From Caprella mutica (taxonomy: Eukaryota > Arthropoda > Malacostraca > Amphipoda > Caprellidae), in the NCBI GenBank assembly GCA_947561585.1, contig CANNZV010002369.1, forward strand, positions 1 through 64,000: a stretch of DNA of 64,000 bases, given 5' to 3'. Position numbers and translations under genes: made by a program. The first letter of the stretch is position 1. Each line of letters begins with the position of its first letter. Of the stretch, positions 12,201-27,200 are shown one piece after another. The notes beneath the pieces are model-generated. The model searched no databases. It saw only the letters and a list, made by a program, of their open reading frames with translations, and was not told where the DNA came from.

Positions 12201-15200
12201 CAGGTGAACTAAATACCCCAATGAGAGTTTCAATCACCAGGTGAACTAAATACCCCAATGAGAGTTTCAATCACCAGGTGAACTAAATACCCCAATGAGA
12301 GTTTCAATCACCAGGTGAACTAAATACCCAAATGAGAGTTTCAATCACCAGGTGAACTAAATACCCCAATGAGAGTTTCAATAGGTTGTTAATACTAGCT
12401 AATAAATCTATGAAATATTTCTCGTAGATTGGTTAACGATAATCTGGTGACACTTCCCTCCATCTAATGCACACTTGGTGATTGGTGCTTCACCCTAACT
12501 CTATTCCCTCTGTCTCTCAATTGGTTTCATTGTTTATTTTTTAAATGGTGTAGCTACCTATTGTAAGCTCTGCTGAATTATTTCCAATCTTTTATAAATA
12601 TATATATATAAAATTTAACATTTAATTATTCACTATATGTATATTTTGATTATTTTCTTTTTTATAACTTTTTCTTACCTTTCTTCAGAGGTGCTCTCCT
12701 CCCTCTCCTCAGTCTCCTCTGACCCCTCGGTGACTGCAGGAGGAGGCTCCTCTCTGGCTGCTGAAGCTGCAGGAGGAGCTGATAGCCTGGATGGAGGAGC
12801 TGCCAAAGTCAGGTGAGAGGAGTTTTGAACGTTCTTTGCAAACGTTTGAACGTTCTTTGCAAACGTTTGAACGTTCTTTGCAAACGTTTGAACGTTCTTT
12901 GCAAACGTTTGAACGTTCTTTGCAAATGTTTGAACGTTCTTTGCAAATGTTTGAACGTTCTTTGCAAATGTTTGAACGTTCTTTGCAAACGTTTGAACGT
13001 TCTTTGCAAACGTTTGAACGTTCTTTGCAAATGTTTGAACGTTCTTTGCAAATGTTTGAACGTTCTTTGCAAATGTTTGAACGTTCTTTGCAAACGTTTG
13101 AACGTTCTTTGCAAACGTTTGAACGTTCTTTGCAAATGTTTGAACGTTCTTTGCAAACGTTTAAAGATTCTTTACTAACGGTTAGACGATCTTTGAAAAC
13201 GTTTATGGGAATAAAGATAACTTAACCTACTTTTTCACAAGATGGCCTTTTCTTTGATCAAATGAGATATCCTGTTCTTCAATAATCTTATTTACAAATA
13301 ATAAATAATTAAGTACCTAGCTATATCATATTAAATAATTGATTATCTATGCTGATAAGTGATTACTAGAGCCCGGACAAATGCCGTAAAGTCATAAAAT
13401 CATAAAATGCCATAAAGTCATAAAATGCCATAAAGTCAATAAATGTCATAAAGTCAATAAATGCCATAAAGTCAATAAATGCCATAAAGTCCTTCAAATG
13501 CCATAATGTCCTAAAAAATCATAAACTCGTAAAATGACGCGAAGTCTGATTTTGGGCTTCTTATATTATTAAATAATTTGGTAAGTCTGTAAAGTTGATG
13601 AGTTATTTTGACAAATTTATAGAACGTTATAATTTAATCAATTTCTGTCTGAATTAGTTATTATATAAATAAACTACTATCACTTCAAGAATCAGCATAG
13701 TTACCACTGTACCTAGTTTTCTGTGATTCTTCGCATCAATTTTTTAGCATAGACTCTGCCATGCACAAAATAGTGAATAATCAAAATAATAAACTATTCA
13801 AAGAGAGAGAGATATGTAAAATCTAGTAATATTTGTAATATTTACAATAGAAAAACTGCCAGGTGACAAAAATTGTGTTTTGTCTTGTGAGTAGTTTTTC
13901 CTGTACAACAGTTTCAGAATATTTTAATTGGTCTAATTATCTAATTCTAATATATGATTTATTTAATCTGAGGTCTACTACGAGGGTTTGCTATAAATAC
14001 AAATTTCGAATTTAATATTGGAATTAGTTTAATTTCATGAACTTCAATTTGCCTAACCTTTTTTTATAATACTTTCAGGTTAAATTTGAATATATATATA
14101 CTAAAAATTAGATTCATTTAATTTTTAAGAGATGAATTATTTATTTGTCTTTTCATTTAAACAGACTAAACCATCTTTTTCATTTGAACAGACTAAAAAC
14201 TGTCAATTTTATATTTCAAAATGCTGATTTATTCGTTGTAAATACCTATTTATTAATCCTGTAAGTGTATGCATAAGTCCTGAAATGCCTTGATAGGTCC
14301 AAAAATGCCATTTTTTAGGTCCTAAAATGACTTTTTTCATCTCCTAAAATGACTTTTTTATAGGTCCTAAGATGCCTTTTTTATAGGTCCTAAAATGCCA
14401 ATTTAAGGTCCTAAAATGCATTTTTTAAGGTCCTAAAAGTCAGGGCTCTAGTGATTACATTCTAAAACATATTAGAAAATGTTTTTTTAAAGTAGCTAAA
14501 TACAAGTAAAAAAATGTTTTTCTTTTTAGTGATTGTTGTCATTGTTTCAGACGCAAGGCCCCCAGTCTGTCTATAGTCAGTGTTCAGTCTACCAATATAC
14601 CCCCCAAAGAGACTGTCACCTACACCAAGGGGGTGCAGACCACAGGGGGGGCAGAGGGAGCAGGTAAAGTGCCATGTTGTTGTACAGTGTCGTGTTAGCG
14701 TGCAGTGTACCCAGAGAGAAAGCTGTGGTGGGGTCATGGAAGATTGAATAGCTTCCATCCGAACATTTGAATAAAGAAGAAATATAGTTGCATAGAAGTA
14801 CTCATTAATGATTCTATCTGTTGATTATAATTACAAATGTGGTAATTTGGAATAATAGAAAATCTAATAGAGATTGAATTTCGGGAAAATTAGTCTACTA
14901 CAAATATCTAGGGTAAGTTACGAATTATCAGTCGCTTCCACATCTTCGGTCATGTAAGAAAAACGATATAAAATAAATATTTCACTACGGTTGGTTGAGT
15001 TAAATAATTATTATTATAGCTATCGTTTTTTATTATATGACCAAAGATGTGGAACTGACCGATAATTCGGAACTCGCCCTAATGTTCAATTTTGAAAATC
15101 GTATATAATTTTGTTTATTTCAACTTTATTCTCATTGCTAATCTTATAAGCAAATCAAATATCATGTGTTAGCATGAAAATCATGCTATCAACTTTCATG

Positions 15201-18200
15201 TGTTAGCATGAAAATCATGCTATCAACTTTCATGTGTTGGCATGAAAATCATGCTATCAACTTTCATGTGTTGGCATGAAAATCATGCTATCAACTTTCA
15301 TGTGTTGGCATGAAAATCATGCTATCAACTTTCATGTGTTGGCATGAAAATCATGCTATCAACTTTCATGTGTTGGCATGAAAATCGTGCTATCAACTTT
15401 CATGTGTTGGCATGAAAATCATGCTATCAACTTTCATGTGTTGGCATGAAAATCATGCTATCAACTTTCATGTGTTAGCATGAAAATCATGATAAGACAT
15501 GGCATGAAATGATAAGACACATTAGCCGCATTGATTAAAATAATAATAAAACTGGAGAGTAGCTCTAATCTTCAAATGCCCTGCCATATTTTTCTCTCTG
15601 GGTGACTACCTAGTCGAGTAACTAGTGCCAGGAAAAAAGTGATAGAAAATGCATAATACCATAGTGTCAACGGAATCAAAAGCTAGTTTGTTGGGCAGTT
15701 CTACGTTTCCGATCATGAAAATATACAATTAATATTTAATGCGTTATTTTAATTGGTATAGATGATGCAGCGTGAAATAACCTGTCAAATAATGTTGATT
15801 CTTGTGACCGAAAATGTGGAACTGTCCGGTAACTTTGAATTTACCCAGTAGCTAGCTACAAAATCATTAATTTATTATGAATTAATAATTTTTAATTAAT
15901 AAAAAAAAATTCAATAAGTGTATCTTTCTTCATTCCTGGTAACTAGTCACTCTGACTAGGTTTAACTATATATAGTCACTCTGACTAGGTTTAACTGTAG
16001 CTAGTCACTGTGACTATGTTTAACTATAGCTAGTCACTGTGACTATGTTTAACTATAGCTAGTCACTCCGACTATGTTTAACTATAGCTAGTCACTCTGA
16101 CTATGTTTAACTATAGCTAGTCACTCTGACTATATTTAACTATAGCTAGTCACTGTGACTATGTTTAACTATAGCTAGTCACTCCGACTATGTTTAACTA
16201 TAGCTAGTCACTCTGACTATGTTTAACTACAGCTAGTCACTGTGACTATGTTTAACTATAGCTAGTCACTGTGACTATGTTTAACTATAGCTAGTCACTC
16301 CGACTATGTTTAACTATAGCTAGTCACTCTGACTATGTTTAACTACAGCTAGTCACAGTGACTAGGTTTATAACTAGTCACTGTGACTATAGCTAGTCAC
16401 TGTGACTATGTTTATAACTAGTAACTAAGTGTGTACCTAGTGTTTTCTTGCTCTCTATTTGCTTCTCTTAACTAACTCTCTCTCTCTCTCCTTTTCATTT
16501 GCATTTCTTAATGTTTATCCCTTCGACTGTAGCTACAGAGTCGCTATTTTGAAGCTCTTTGCTCTGACTACCTAGGGGTAAGTCCAGAGTTATTGCACTG
16601 ATCCCTGTTTTCGGACATATAAGAAAGACTATCTAATTTAACATTTCCGAAAATGTGTCACTGTTCAATAACTCAGAACTTACCCGAAATCATCTCGTAG
16701 TTACTGTTTTGTTTTCATAGTTAACGTTAAAGGTTCACTGCAACTTGCTAGATAACTGCAGACACACCTCACTGTGACACATTCTACAAACTGTACATCT
16801 TAGGGCAATGAAACACCAGATAAAGTAGGCTTAAATAGTCAGTTGTACACCTGATAAAGTAGGCTTAAATAGTCAGTTGTACACCTGATAAAGTAGGCTT
16901 GAATAGTCAGTTGTACACCTGATAAAGTAGGCTTGAATAGTCAGTTGTACACCTGATAAAGTAGGCTTAAATAGTCAGTTGTACACCTGATAAAGTAGGC
17001 TTGAATAGTCAGTTGTACACCTGATAAAGTAGGCTTAAATAGTCAGTTGTACACCTGATAAAGTAGGCTTGAATAGTCAGTTGTACACCTGATAAAGTAG
17101 GCTTGAATGGATAAATAGTCAGTTGTACCGCTAGATGGCGTTGCTACAGATTTGGTGACATGAACAAAAACGTGACAAACGCACGCACGAAGATTGACGT
17201 TTTCACCGCTAGATGGCGTAATTTTTCAATTTAATAAAGCTTTTGAAATCAAATAAGTTAATATTATTCTGTTTTTGATGTTAGGTATTTTCACATTACA
17301 GTTAAAATAAGAAAAGTTGCAGTTGACCTTTAAGTTTTTTCTTCTCATTTATTTATCCGTAGTTCTCTTTTGTGTAGGTTAGTTCTTTAAGGTACGTGTT
17401 GCATGCAGGGATTATTGCGATCAACGCACAGTAACTATCACTGATCACTACTTCAATGCTATTCCTATGGGACTGTTTTGCAACCAGCAACTATCGCTAA
17501 TCACTAGATCGATGAATTCCTATTGCTGGGCGATGATCTCAATTATGGCTACATGCAAACTGTACCTTCAGTTAGTTATTTACCACTCTATGCCACTGGT
17601 ATGATTGTTTATGTAAATAGCTACTTTTACTAACCAGAAAATAAATTGTCTCGAATGCATCTTCTATTGGCAGTTATCGTTATACTAGTTGGGTTTGGTT
17701 TTTCATTTGTAGGGTTTGACTGTTTTCACTCGTGTCTGTTCATCAGTGTGTAGGCTCAAGTATCTAGGACTACTGTAGGCGGGAGTAAGATTGACATTCG
17801 GAAAACTGCCAGTTGGAAAATTGCCAGTCACTTATTTCATTTTTGTGTTTTTCTACTCATTGCAACATTATATGGTTTTTAAACAATTTCTAACAGTATT
17901 TTCATTCATAATAATGGTGTTTACATTTCGTAAAGGAGTTGAGGGAACATTATTTGCTGAGTTAGCTGTGATGTAGTTTTTTGTACCCGCTAGTTTGTCA
18001 TTCATTATATCAGAAATAAACTGGTAGTGTACCTACATGTGGTTACTTAATTAGGTTGTCACATGTATATCATTTGGAGAAGTTTTTTGCATATTACTAA
18101 TTCAATTTTCAATTCATTGACAATATTTTTATCGGAATTTGTAGCTAACTAACTCTAGCTCAAATTAAAGGAAAGAATTTAAATGTTCTTAGATCATCTT

Positions 18201-21200
18201 TAAACCCAAATAATGTTTCAAAAATTATTGTGCAATTTTTCCCTGGCAGTTTTCTGTGTACCATGTTTATACATCAGTGTAGGACTGTAGGTAGGTGTCT
18301 TTATACATCAGTGTAGGTACCTTTACTTCAATGTAGGCAAACATATCAAAGACTACTATAGACATCTTTATACTCGAGTGTAGGCACAATAAGCGTAGCC
18401 TGATGTAGGCTCTTCTGCTGCAGTGTAGGTACTCTTTCTCTACCTCAGTTTAGGTACACTCTACAGCCACACACACCAAAAAAGAGTAAAAAAAAACCTA
18501 TTACTATTTACAGTGCAAAACATTGAATTTATTCAGTGCCGAATTGAATTATCCATACGGAATCGCATTCTCTTTCAGTGTGCCCACTGAATAGTATTAC
18601 CGTGTTACCCAGTTCAATCTTTCTTGCTATCTCTCTTTTGGTGTGCGCGCAGTCTACCTCAGTGTAGGTACACTCTACCTACGTGTAGGCACTCTCTCTC
18701 TCTACCTACATGTAGTCACTCTCTCTCTACCTACATGTAGTCACTCATGCTGTTCTCTCCACTTAGCTTACTTTGATGATTGGTGGCGACCAAGGAAAGG
18801 TTTGTAATATACCATACTATACCTTCCCAACCATTTCAACCCTCTATTGTACAACCATTTCACTCCTCTGTGGTAGACTCAGTCAACCCACTCCACCATC
18901 TAACCATATCTATTCAACCTTTCCGTTATTTCCACCGTAAAACTCCCTGCTTGCTTCTTTTGCCTTTATTTTATTTTCTGGGGTTGTTGTTGTTGTTGTT
19001 CACCACGGTCGTTTGTTCTCCATTTCATCTTGGTGATTGGTAATACATACATTCACCATCACGGTGATTGGTAATACATACATTCACCATCTACACTGAT
19101 TTTGTTAGTTTGCGTGTGTTTTATTTGCTTTGGGATATGAAGGCTTACTAACAGCATGATGAGAAATATATATCACCCCAAACAGTTAATATCTTGGGGT
19201 CATAACTTTAGCAGTGGATTTACTATGCTTTGTCTCCCTAAACAGCTTCTGCATTTGACTATTACGGTAAGTTGATAAAGGCCCCCCTGGATCTAGGGTA
19301 ACTACACCCTCTTAGGGTAACTCTGAACTGAGTGTTAGGGAAGCTACAGCTATTTAGGGTAACTCTTACCAAGCCATAGGGTAACTATAATCATTCAGGG
19401 TAGCTAACTACAACCAGTTAGGGTAACTAGGGTAGGTCACTACAAATACCATAAAAAGAAAGAAAATTGACCTTCCTGTATCCAAGTTACAAGAAATAGT
19501 TCTCAAGGTACCTAGGATACTACAATTGATAGTTCAATGTTTTCCTTAGTTTATTTTTTTTTCACCACTAGTTAATTACTTCAGTTTATTTTTTTATTTT
19601 GTATGCACCTGTGAATGAAGTCATCTTACTGACTCTTTTTTGACGGAATGACTTTAGTTGACTCTTTACACTCTTTCTTTTGCTCTTTACTCTTTCTTTA
19701 GATATATTAGCTCATTGCCTTTATTTACAGTCACATTTCAGGTGGTACAGTTCAACTTTGTTTAGAGTTGTACATTCTACAAAAGTTGGAAAGGTCTTAC
19801 GTTACCTCATTTCTTTATTATTTCAAAGAAAAGAGGCTTCATTGAACATTCTTCTGCATTATTAAATCAACTAATTATTTACTTTTCTAATTTCAATTCA
19901 GTTGCTTTATTTCTTCACGAAATCCTTACAATGGTTTGTGTTCCTTTCTGTTGATGGCTTTAGTTTTTGTCTGCATGGTAGTTCATATCTCCTAAAGTAC
20001 GGAGCACCAAACTTTAAACACTTGCACCTACCTACCTACCTCAGATCTAAGAAACTTGCACCTACCTATTCATCCAAGTTATTTGCACCTACCTACTTTG
20101 CTAGTAGAGAACATCACTCACTTGCTGTTCTATTTTCAAGATTACAATAAGTAATGAAATATATATTGAAATTCTCAAACCCCGCCCCCAAAATTTCTAA
20201 GCTCCATCAACCAGTTTATTTTATTCACCCCCCCCCCTCCCCATGCATATTTTTATCATTGAGATATGATTTGTTTCTTCCGTAGGAGATGGAATACTAT
20301 CTAATATACGATCTAGATACCACACAATGCGTAAGTAACGCTCTAGATACCGCACTTTGCGTAAGTAATGCTCCGCCCATTTCTAGAACTTAGCCACGCC
20401 CATAAACTGCTTTAGTGGTGGCACTTGTGAGTAAAGGGTCTACCTTATAATAGATCCTTCACCCACCGAGAGGAATGGAGTTTAAATTACTGTCTAGATA
20501 CCGCACTTTGCGTAAGTAATGCTCCGCCCATGCTAGAAGTTGCAGTCTAGTTTCGTATAGAAAATTTTAGTCAAGGAGGGTTTACACGTGCAGATAAATC
20601 CTAAGACCCCTGATCGGGTGAAAACTCATTTAGACTCTTCTGTTTTATCTCAAGAATTGTCCAATTTAAATACTAGGTAATGACACAACAACCTTTGACA
20701 CTGCTCTTGAGATCGAAATCGGACGAGTGGGAGGAGCCTAAAATGAAGCAAGCACAGCCAACGTACTTATAATACGTACAATGCATCGTACAACAAAAAT
20801 ACCCATTTAGAGTATCGGACTATCATTTTGATCAGATCTCAAGTCCAGATCTCTAGATTTATCTGTACGTGTAAACCTAGCTTTAGAATGGTCTCTGATG
20901 ACTCAGCTATTTAGTGTGTGGTGGCTTTGGGATATGGAATGGAACTCCTAAATCATTATTTCCAGCTGTTCTCTCACTTAATACCTTCTGTTTGAAATCA
21001 TGGTTTGAACAATTTATATCTATGGGGTTTATTGGAGTATGGATTAAAAGTTGAACGTATTATAAAAATCAACAAAATTCAAACACTAATTCTTGAAAAT
21101 CTAATCTGTTAATGTTGCTCCCTATCCATAGTTTTTCATTACTGATTAGTCATTGCCATTTTCAAACTGATTATACAACTCATTGCATTATTTCATTGTG

Positions 21201-24200
21201 TTGTCAAAATAACCTTAGATGTGACAGTTCAGTAAAAGTGAACCATAAGCACTTCGGTTTTACCAAAGTTTCAGTCCTCCAATTCCTCTCCATCCACTCC
21301 TGTAGTGCCACAGACCATTTTACCACTAAATCCTAACCTAAAGGCTATTCTAGACATGGGCACCTCTTTTATTTACTATAAGCTTAACTCTCTAAGTATT
21401 CTTTTACGTATTCTGTGGGCTCTAGAATACCATCACCCGGGTAAGTTCTAAGTTATCGAACAACTCCACATTTTCGATCGGATAACTATTCCAATAAGTA
21501 TATTTTAACGCATTATTTAAATGGTATCTATGATACTTGTAGGTATCTTGGATATCATTTAAAATGAGGAGTTAAAATGACGTAACTTTTTTCTTATAAT
21601 CGAAAATGTGTTACTGCCCGATAACTCGTAACTCACCCATTAATCCTTTCTTTTATTCCTTGCTTCACCTAAATCACTTGCATAGTCACCACAGCTACCA
21701 GTGTCCTTAGTCTCCTAATTCTTTTCATTTGTTGAACTGCCAGTGTTAGGGAATAACTAAATAAGTTAAAGTAGCTACCTCTAATATTAGGCATTGCTAT
21801 TTTAGCAACTTTGGTGAAAGTTTCTGCCGTCAGCATTAACCAGCAGTGAAATTTGAAGATGTTTGTTGTGATTCCTAGTGATGTTAGAGACATGACATAC
21901 TCTAACTATTCTGCTGATACTCCCCATCTATCACTCCTCTCTCTACTCCCCATCTATCACCCCTCTCTCTCTCTACTCCTCTTTTTCTCTTTCGCACCAC
22001 ACCTGCCCCTCTTCTCCCACCTTACCAGCATGTTCACTCCAAGTTACACACTTCCAATCCTACAATAGTTACCTGCTAGTCTACACAGGGTCTGGGCTGA
22101 TTTGCCCAAAACTAACTCTCCGAATATTACTTCCCCGAGCCCGAACCCAATTCTCCGAATATTACTTCCCCGAGCCCGAACCCAATTCTCCGAATATTAC
22201 TTCCCCGAGCCCGAACCCAATTCTCCGAATACAAGTTTGCCAAATATGGATTTACCAAAATACCTATTAACCGAAAGACAGATTTACCAAAAACTGAAAT
22301 TGTCTCAAAATTAAATTAAATAAAATTTGAAAAATACCTTCTTTGAAATTGTGAAGGGTTGTGGTATCGTTTCATTTCTGTAACTTTGTGCTATTTTTGT
22401 TCAGTTGCCTTTTGTTCCAAATTCATCTTAATACATCTTGTGGCTAATTTATCTTTATGCAAATCCATTTTCAGCCAATTTTGGTTCCAGTAATCTCAGC
22501 CAATTTGGGTTTTGGTAATCTCTTATTCGGAGAATCCGTTTTGGTGAATTTAGTTTTGGTAAATCCGCCAGATGCAGTCTACACCTCAGTGTCACTATTC
22601 TACACCTTCAGATATGTTCATCTCTCAATTGTCTACATTAACTCTTCATACCTCAGCAAACATATTCCAAGTTAATGTGACTGTATATCATCACAATAAG
22701 TAAAAGGCCGTACACACGCAGGGTTTTTTAAGTCTTTCCACCAGACTTTTTGCTAAGCTCCTCCTACTTTCCCCACAAAAATATAAGAAAAATCTACATA
22801 AATCGTATAATTATCATTTGGTATCCATGATAGACTACTTTGAAGGTATCATGGATACCAAATAATAATTATATGATTTATATTGATTTTTCTTATTTTT
22901 GTGGAAAAAGTGGGAGGAGCTTAGCAAAAAGTCTGGTGGAAAGACTTGAAAAACCCTGCGTGTGTACGGCCCTTAAGAGTGGAGTTTTCTTTCTATACCT
23001 CCCAGTCTAAACTCCTAAAGTTACACCTCTCTGTTTGTGCCTCTAAAGCAACTCCTCATTTTAGCTCAGTACACCTCTAATTGGTATTCTATTGCCTTTT
23101 AAGGACTTTTTCCATTACCAATACCCACCCACTCATTGTAGCTAGCTGTATAGCTACTGGGATTGGACAAAATAATCTGAATACAATGGAAATAAGAGTA
23201 GCTACAATTATAAGTTAATATTCAACAGAATAATGAAAACTGGATTTCAAGATTAAAGTAGGTAACTACTAAAAATTGTATATAATTTTTCAATTAATTT
23301 GTCCAACACCTGTATTTACCTGTAATGTAGCTACCTGTCTTTTCTCGCAGACACTGTTGTAGTTACACCTCTCATTGTGAAGTAGCTAACACCTAAAGAC
23401 ACGCATCTAGTCCTTCCTCCGACTTCTCCACTCCTCTAACCTCGATATCTTTCCTCCCACACTCGTTTCGCTCCTACTCCCCATTCTCAGTCCTCAACCA
23501 GCCCACTTTTCTCGCTCCTCAACACCACCCACTTTTCTTGCTCCTCAACACCACCCACTTTTCTTGCTCCTCAACACCACCCACTTTCTTGCTCCTCAAC
23601 ACCACCCACTTTCTTGCTCCTCAACACCACCCACTTTTCTCGCTCCTCAACGCCACCCACTTTCTTGCTCCTCAACACCACCCACTTTCTTGCTCCTCAA
23701 CACCACCCACTTTCTTGCTCCTCAACACCACCCACTTTCTTGCTCCTCAACACCACCCACTTTTCTTGCTCCTCAACACCACCCACTTTTCTTGCTCCTC
23801 AACACCACCCACTTTTCTTGCTCCTCAACACCACCCACTTTTCTCGCTCCTCAACACCACCCACTTTTCTTGCTCCTCAACACCACCCACTTTTCTTGCT
23901 CCTCAACACCACCCACTTTTCTTGCTCCTCAACACCACCCACTTCCTTGCTCCTCAACACCACCCACTTCCTTGCTCCTCAACGCCACCCACTTTTCTTG
24001 CTCCTCAACACCACCCACTTTCTTGCTCCTCAACACCACCCACTTTCTTGCTCCTCAACACCACCCACTTTCTTGCTCCTCAACACCACCCACTTTCTTG
24101 CTCCTCAACACCACCCACTTTCTTGCTCCTCAACACCACCCACTTTCTTGCTCCTCAACACCACCCACTTTCTTGCTCCTCAACACCACCCACTTTTCTT

Positions 24201-27200
24201 GCTCCTCAACACCACCCACTTTTCTTGCTCCTCAACACCACCCACTTTTCTTGCTCCTCAACACCACCCACTTCCTTGCTCCTCAACACCACCCACTTTT
24301 CTCGCTCCTCAACGCCACCCACTTTCTTGCTCCTCAACACCACCCACTTTCTTGCTCCTCAACACCACCCACTTTCTTGCTCCTCAACACCACCCACTTT
24401 CTTGCTCCTCAACACCACCCACTTTCTTGCTCCTCAACACCACCCACTTTCTTGCTCCTCAACACCACCCACTTTCTTGCTCCTCAACACCACCCACTTT
24501 CTTGCTCCTCAACACCACCCACTTTCTTGCTCCTCAACACCACCCACTTTCTTGCTCCTCAACACCACCCACTTTTCTCGCTCCTCAACACCACCCACTT
24601 TTTTCTCTCCTCAACACCACCCACTTTTCTCGCTCCTCCCCCACCACTCCTCTCCCTCCCCTTCTAACTCTCCTCTTGCCCTCACACCCCATTGCAATTT
24701 AACATCTGTTGACGCTCCTCTCTCCCCCACCTCACACAGACGAGTATAATCTTAACCCCGGACTAGAGTGGGATGACGAGTTCACAGGTAGGTATTAGCG
24801 CTTAGATTGTGTCATACACACTGTATATACATGGGGCACTGAGCAGTTATCAAACATGGACACTTTTTAGATCACAAGAGAGAAAAGTATAACCATAGTT
24901 AATCTAATTGGTATCAGTGATACCTCTAGTCATCAACATAGCAAATGTAAGATACTTGGAGGTATCATGGATACAAATTACAATAACGAGTTCTCTTTAT
25001 CTTTTTCTCGTGTTTTCTAACATGTGTTTGATATCTCGTGTCCCCTAACTAGTGTAGGTGCCTTAACTAGCTAGGTAGTGGTAGGGACTTCTTATTAACC
25101 GTTCAGTCTTGACATTCGATGATCGGCAAGCGGGAGAAGAGGAGGAGTCTTCTCTCAACACTCTACTGGACACGCCCTATGGGGGCGGACCTAACAGGCA
25201 CCACCTCCCACCCGGCATTTTACCCACTGGCATGCCTCAGGTGAGAACAGACAAGGTGTTAGGTCATATAGTGATGTAACAACATTAAAGGGTCTATCCA
25301 ATAGTTTCAATTTTTCATATATGGTAAAAGATCATCTACCATTTGGAAAATATGTCAACTGTTGGATAGACCCTCTACCTTAACTGCTTTATTTATAAAA
25401 AAGACTTTAACTGCTTTATACCAATGCGAGTACCGATACTTTTTATTGGTATTCTGCAGTTACCGATACCTAAAGCTCACTGATACTGATACCTAAAGTA
25501 ATAGCCGATATAAGGAGTAGCGATGCCTTTAGTATCGCTACAGCTCTACCTAGCCCAATTTCCGGCACCATGCTAAACAGCTTCAATTGGTTATTGTCTA
25601 GCTTTTCTCCCCCTTGTTCAGGTTCAAGCTGTCAAACCCGCCCTGCTGTCTGGCGAAGAGGAGACGCAGCAGTTCCAGGAGACGCCTATTAACCCTCGTG
25701 AGACATTGATTGGGGGGGGGGGGGGAATACTTTAATAGGGGAAATATGGACATCACCGAGTAAATGGTCTATTGTAGGATAGATCTACTAGAAAAGGAGT
25801 TGATTGCTAATTACAGAATAGTTTGATAAAAATAGAGAGAATGGGGTGAAGAATCTATCTAACATTACTGAGTAGAGGTTCTAGCTATCAATGTATCATT
25901 AACTCCCAGAAATGGCGTCAAACTGATTAATAGAGCCTTTTACCTTATTGCAAGATTAATTGTCAATCTTCTCGGTCTGATTGTAAGGCCAAATTTGTCT
26001 TAAATGAATAATGAATGGATATATGAATGAGTAAAACACTCCCAAGTGTTAGATAGACTCTTGTATTGTGTAATTCATCTCGCAAATAGCATTCACTCTA
26101 TTTATTGCTCTCTTCAGCACGAGAGCTGTCCGACGAAGAGAAGAAAGTGATAATGATGACAGAGGAGTTCCACGAGTTCTTTGACAGGTCCACCAGACTG
26201 GTGGAGAGAGCACTGGGGGAAGATGACCTCTTCTTAGACTACAGTCATGACTGTGAAGAAGAGACTGCTGGGTAAGTCTCAGGCTCCTTTCATACATGCG
26301 TTTTTTCTCATGCCACAGCCTAAAAATAGTGCATTAAAAAACTTTGATTGAATGTACGTATGCTTTTAAAAACCTCATGGTAAACAGACCTCACAGTCTA
26401 GACTATTTTCTCACTGTTCTTGGGATCGTTATACACACACAGATGGAGTAGAAACCTGTTTGCTGAACAACAAACACTAAAGAGTAGGGATGGGACCATA
26501 CCAAAAATATTTTCACTGATGATATGAACTTTAAAAACACTTTTTTCCAAGGAACGTAAACTTATTTTGGTTTCTATATTTATTTTATTTAAAACAATCA
26601 GCAGGTATCATGGATACCAATAAAAATTAAAGTAAATGATAATTATTATATATTTTTTCTTACGTGTCCGAAAATGTTGAACTGACCGATAATTAAGAAC
26701 TTACCCTAGTAACCATTTGCAAAATAATATGTGAATATTGTAATCTATTATCCGGTTGCTAGGCAAGTTCCAAGTTATTGGACGGTTTAACATTTTCGAA
26801 TATGTGAGGAAAACTATGCAATAATTATCCTCTTAATTGGAGTACATGATACCTACAGGTATTAGCTATGTATGTCTATTAAAATGAAAAGTGGAGTTAT
26901 ATTTACTAGCTACATCTTTTTTCTTACGTAGCTAGTCGAAAATGATTTAACTGTCCGATAACTCGGAAGTTACCCTAGGCACTTTCTCTAATTCATGTCC
27001 CTTTGTTACAGCATGGACTCCAATAAGCAAAAGCTATCTCTGTCACGGTGCTTCTACGATGAGAGATGGTCACGTAACAGATGTATAACGTCAATGGACT
27101 GGTCACACGAGTACCCCGAGCTACTGGTGTGTAGGTGAGTAAACTTACCCTCAACTACTGGTGTGTAGGTGAGTAAACTTACCCTCAACTAGTGATGTGT

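Noticed and set aside
12791..13225. Exon 3 reading through into the 21-bp array as protein repeat
   Set aside because: The phase-consistent exon 3 frame meets TGA at the donor; the open frame over the array is a different register.
15165..15500. CRISPR-like array with palindromic repeats
   Set aside because: Units are contiguous without unique spacers, and the window is a spliced eukaryotic genome.
23538..24749. 400-residue open frames rich in TPPTF/HHPL
   Set aside because: All three + frames are open because the pyrimidine-rich unit cannot form stops; it is intron 4.
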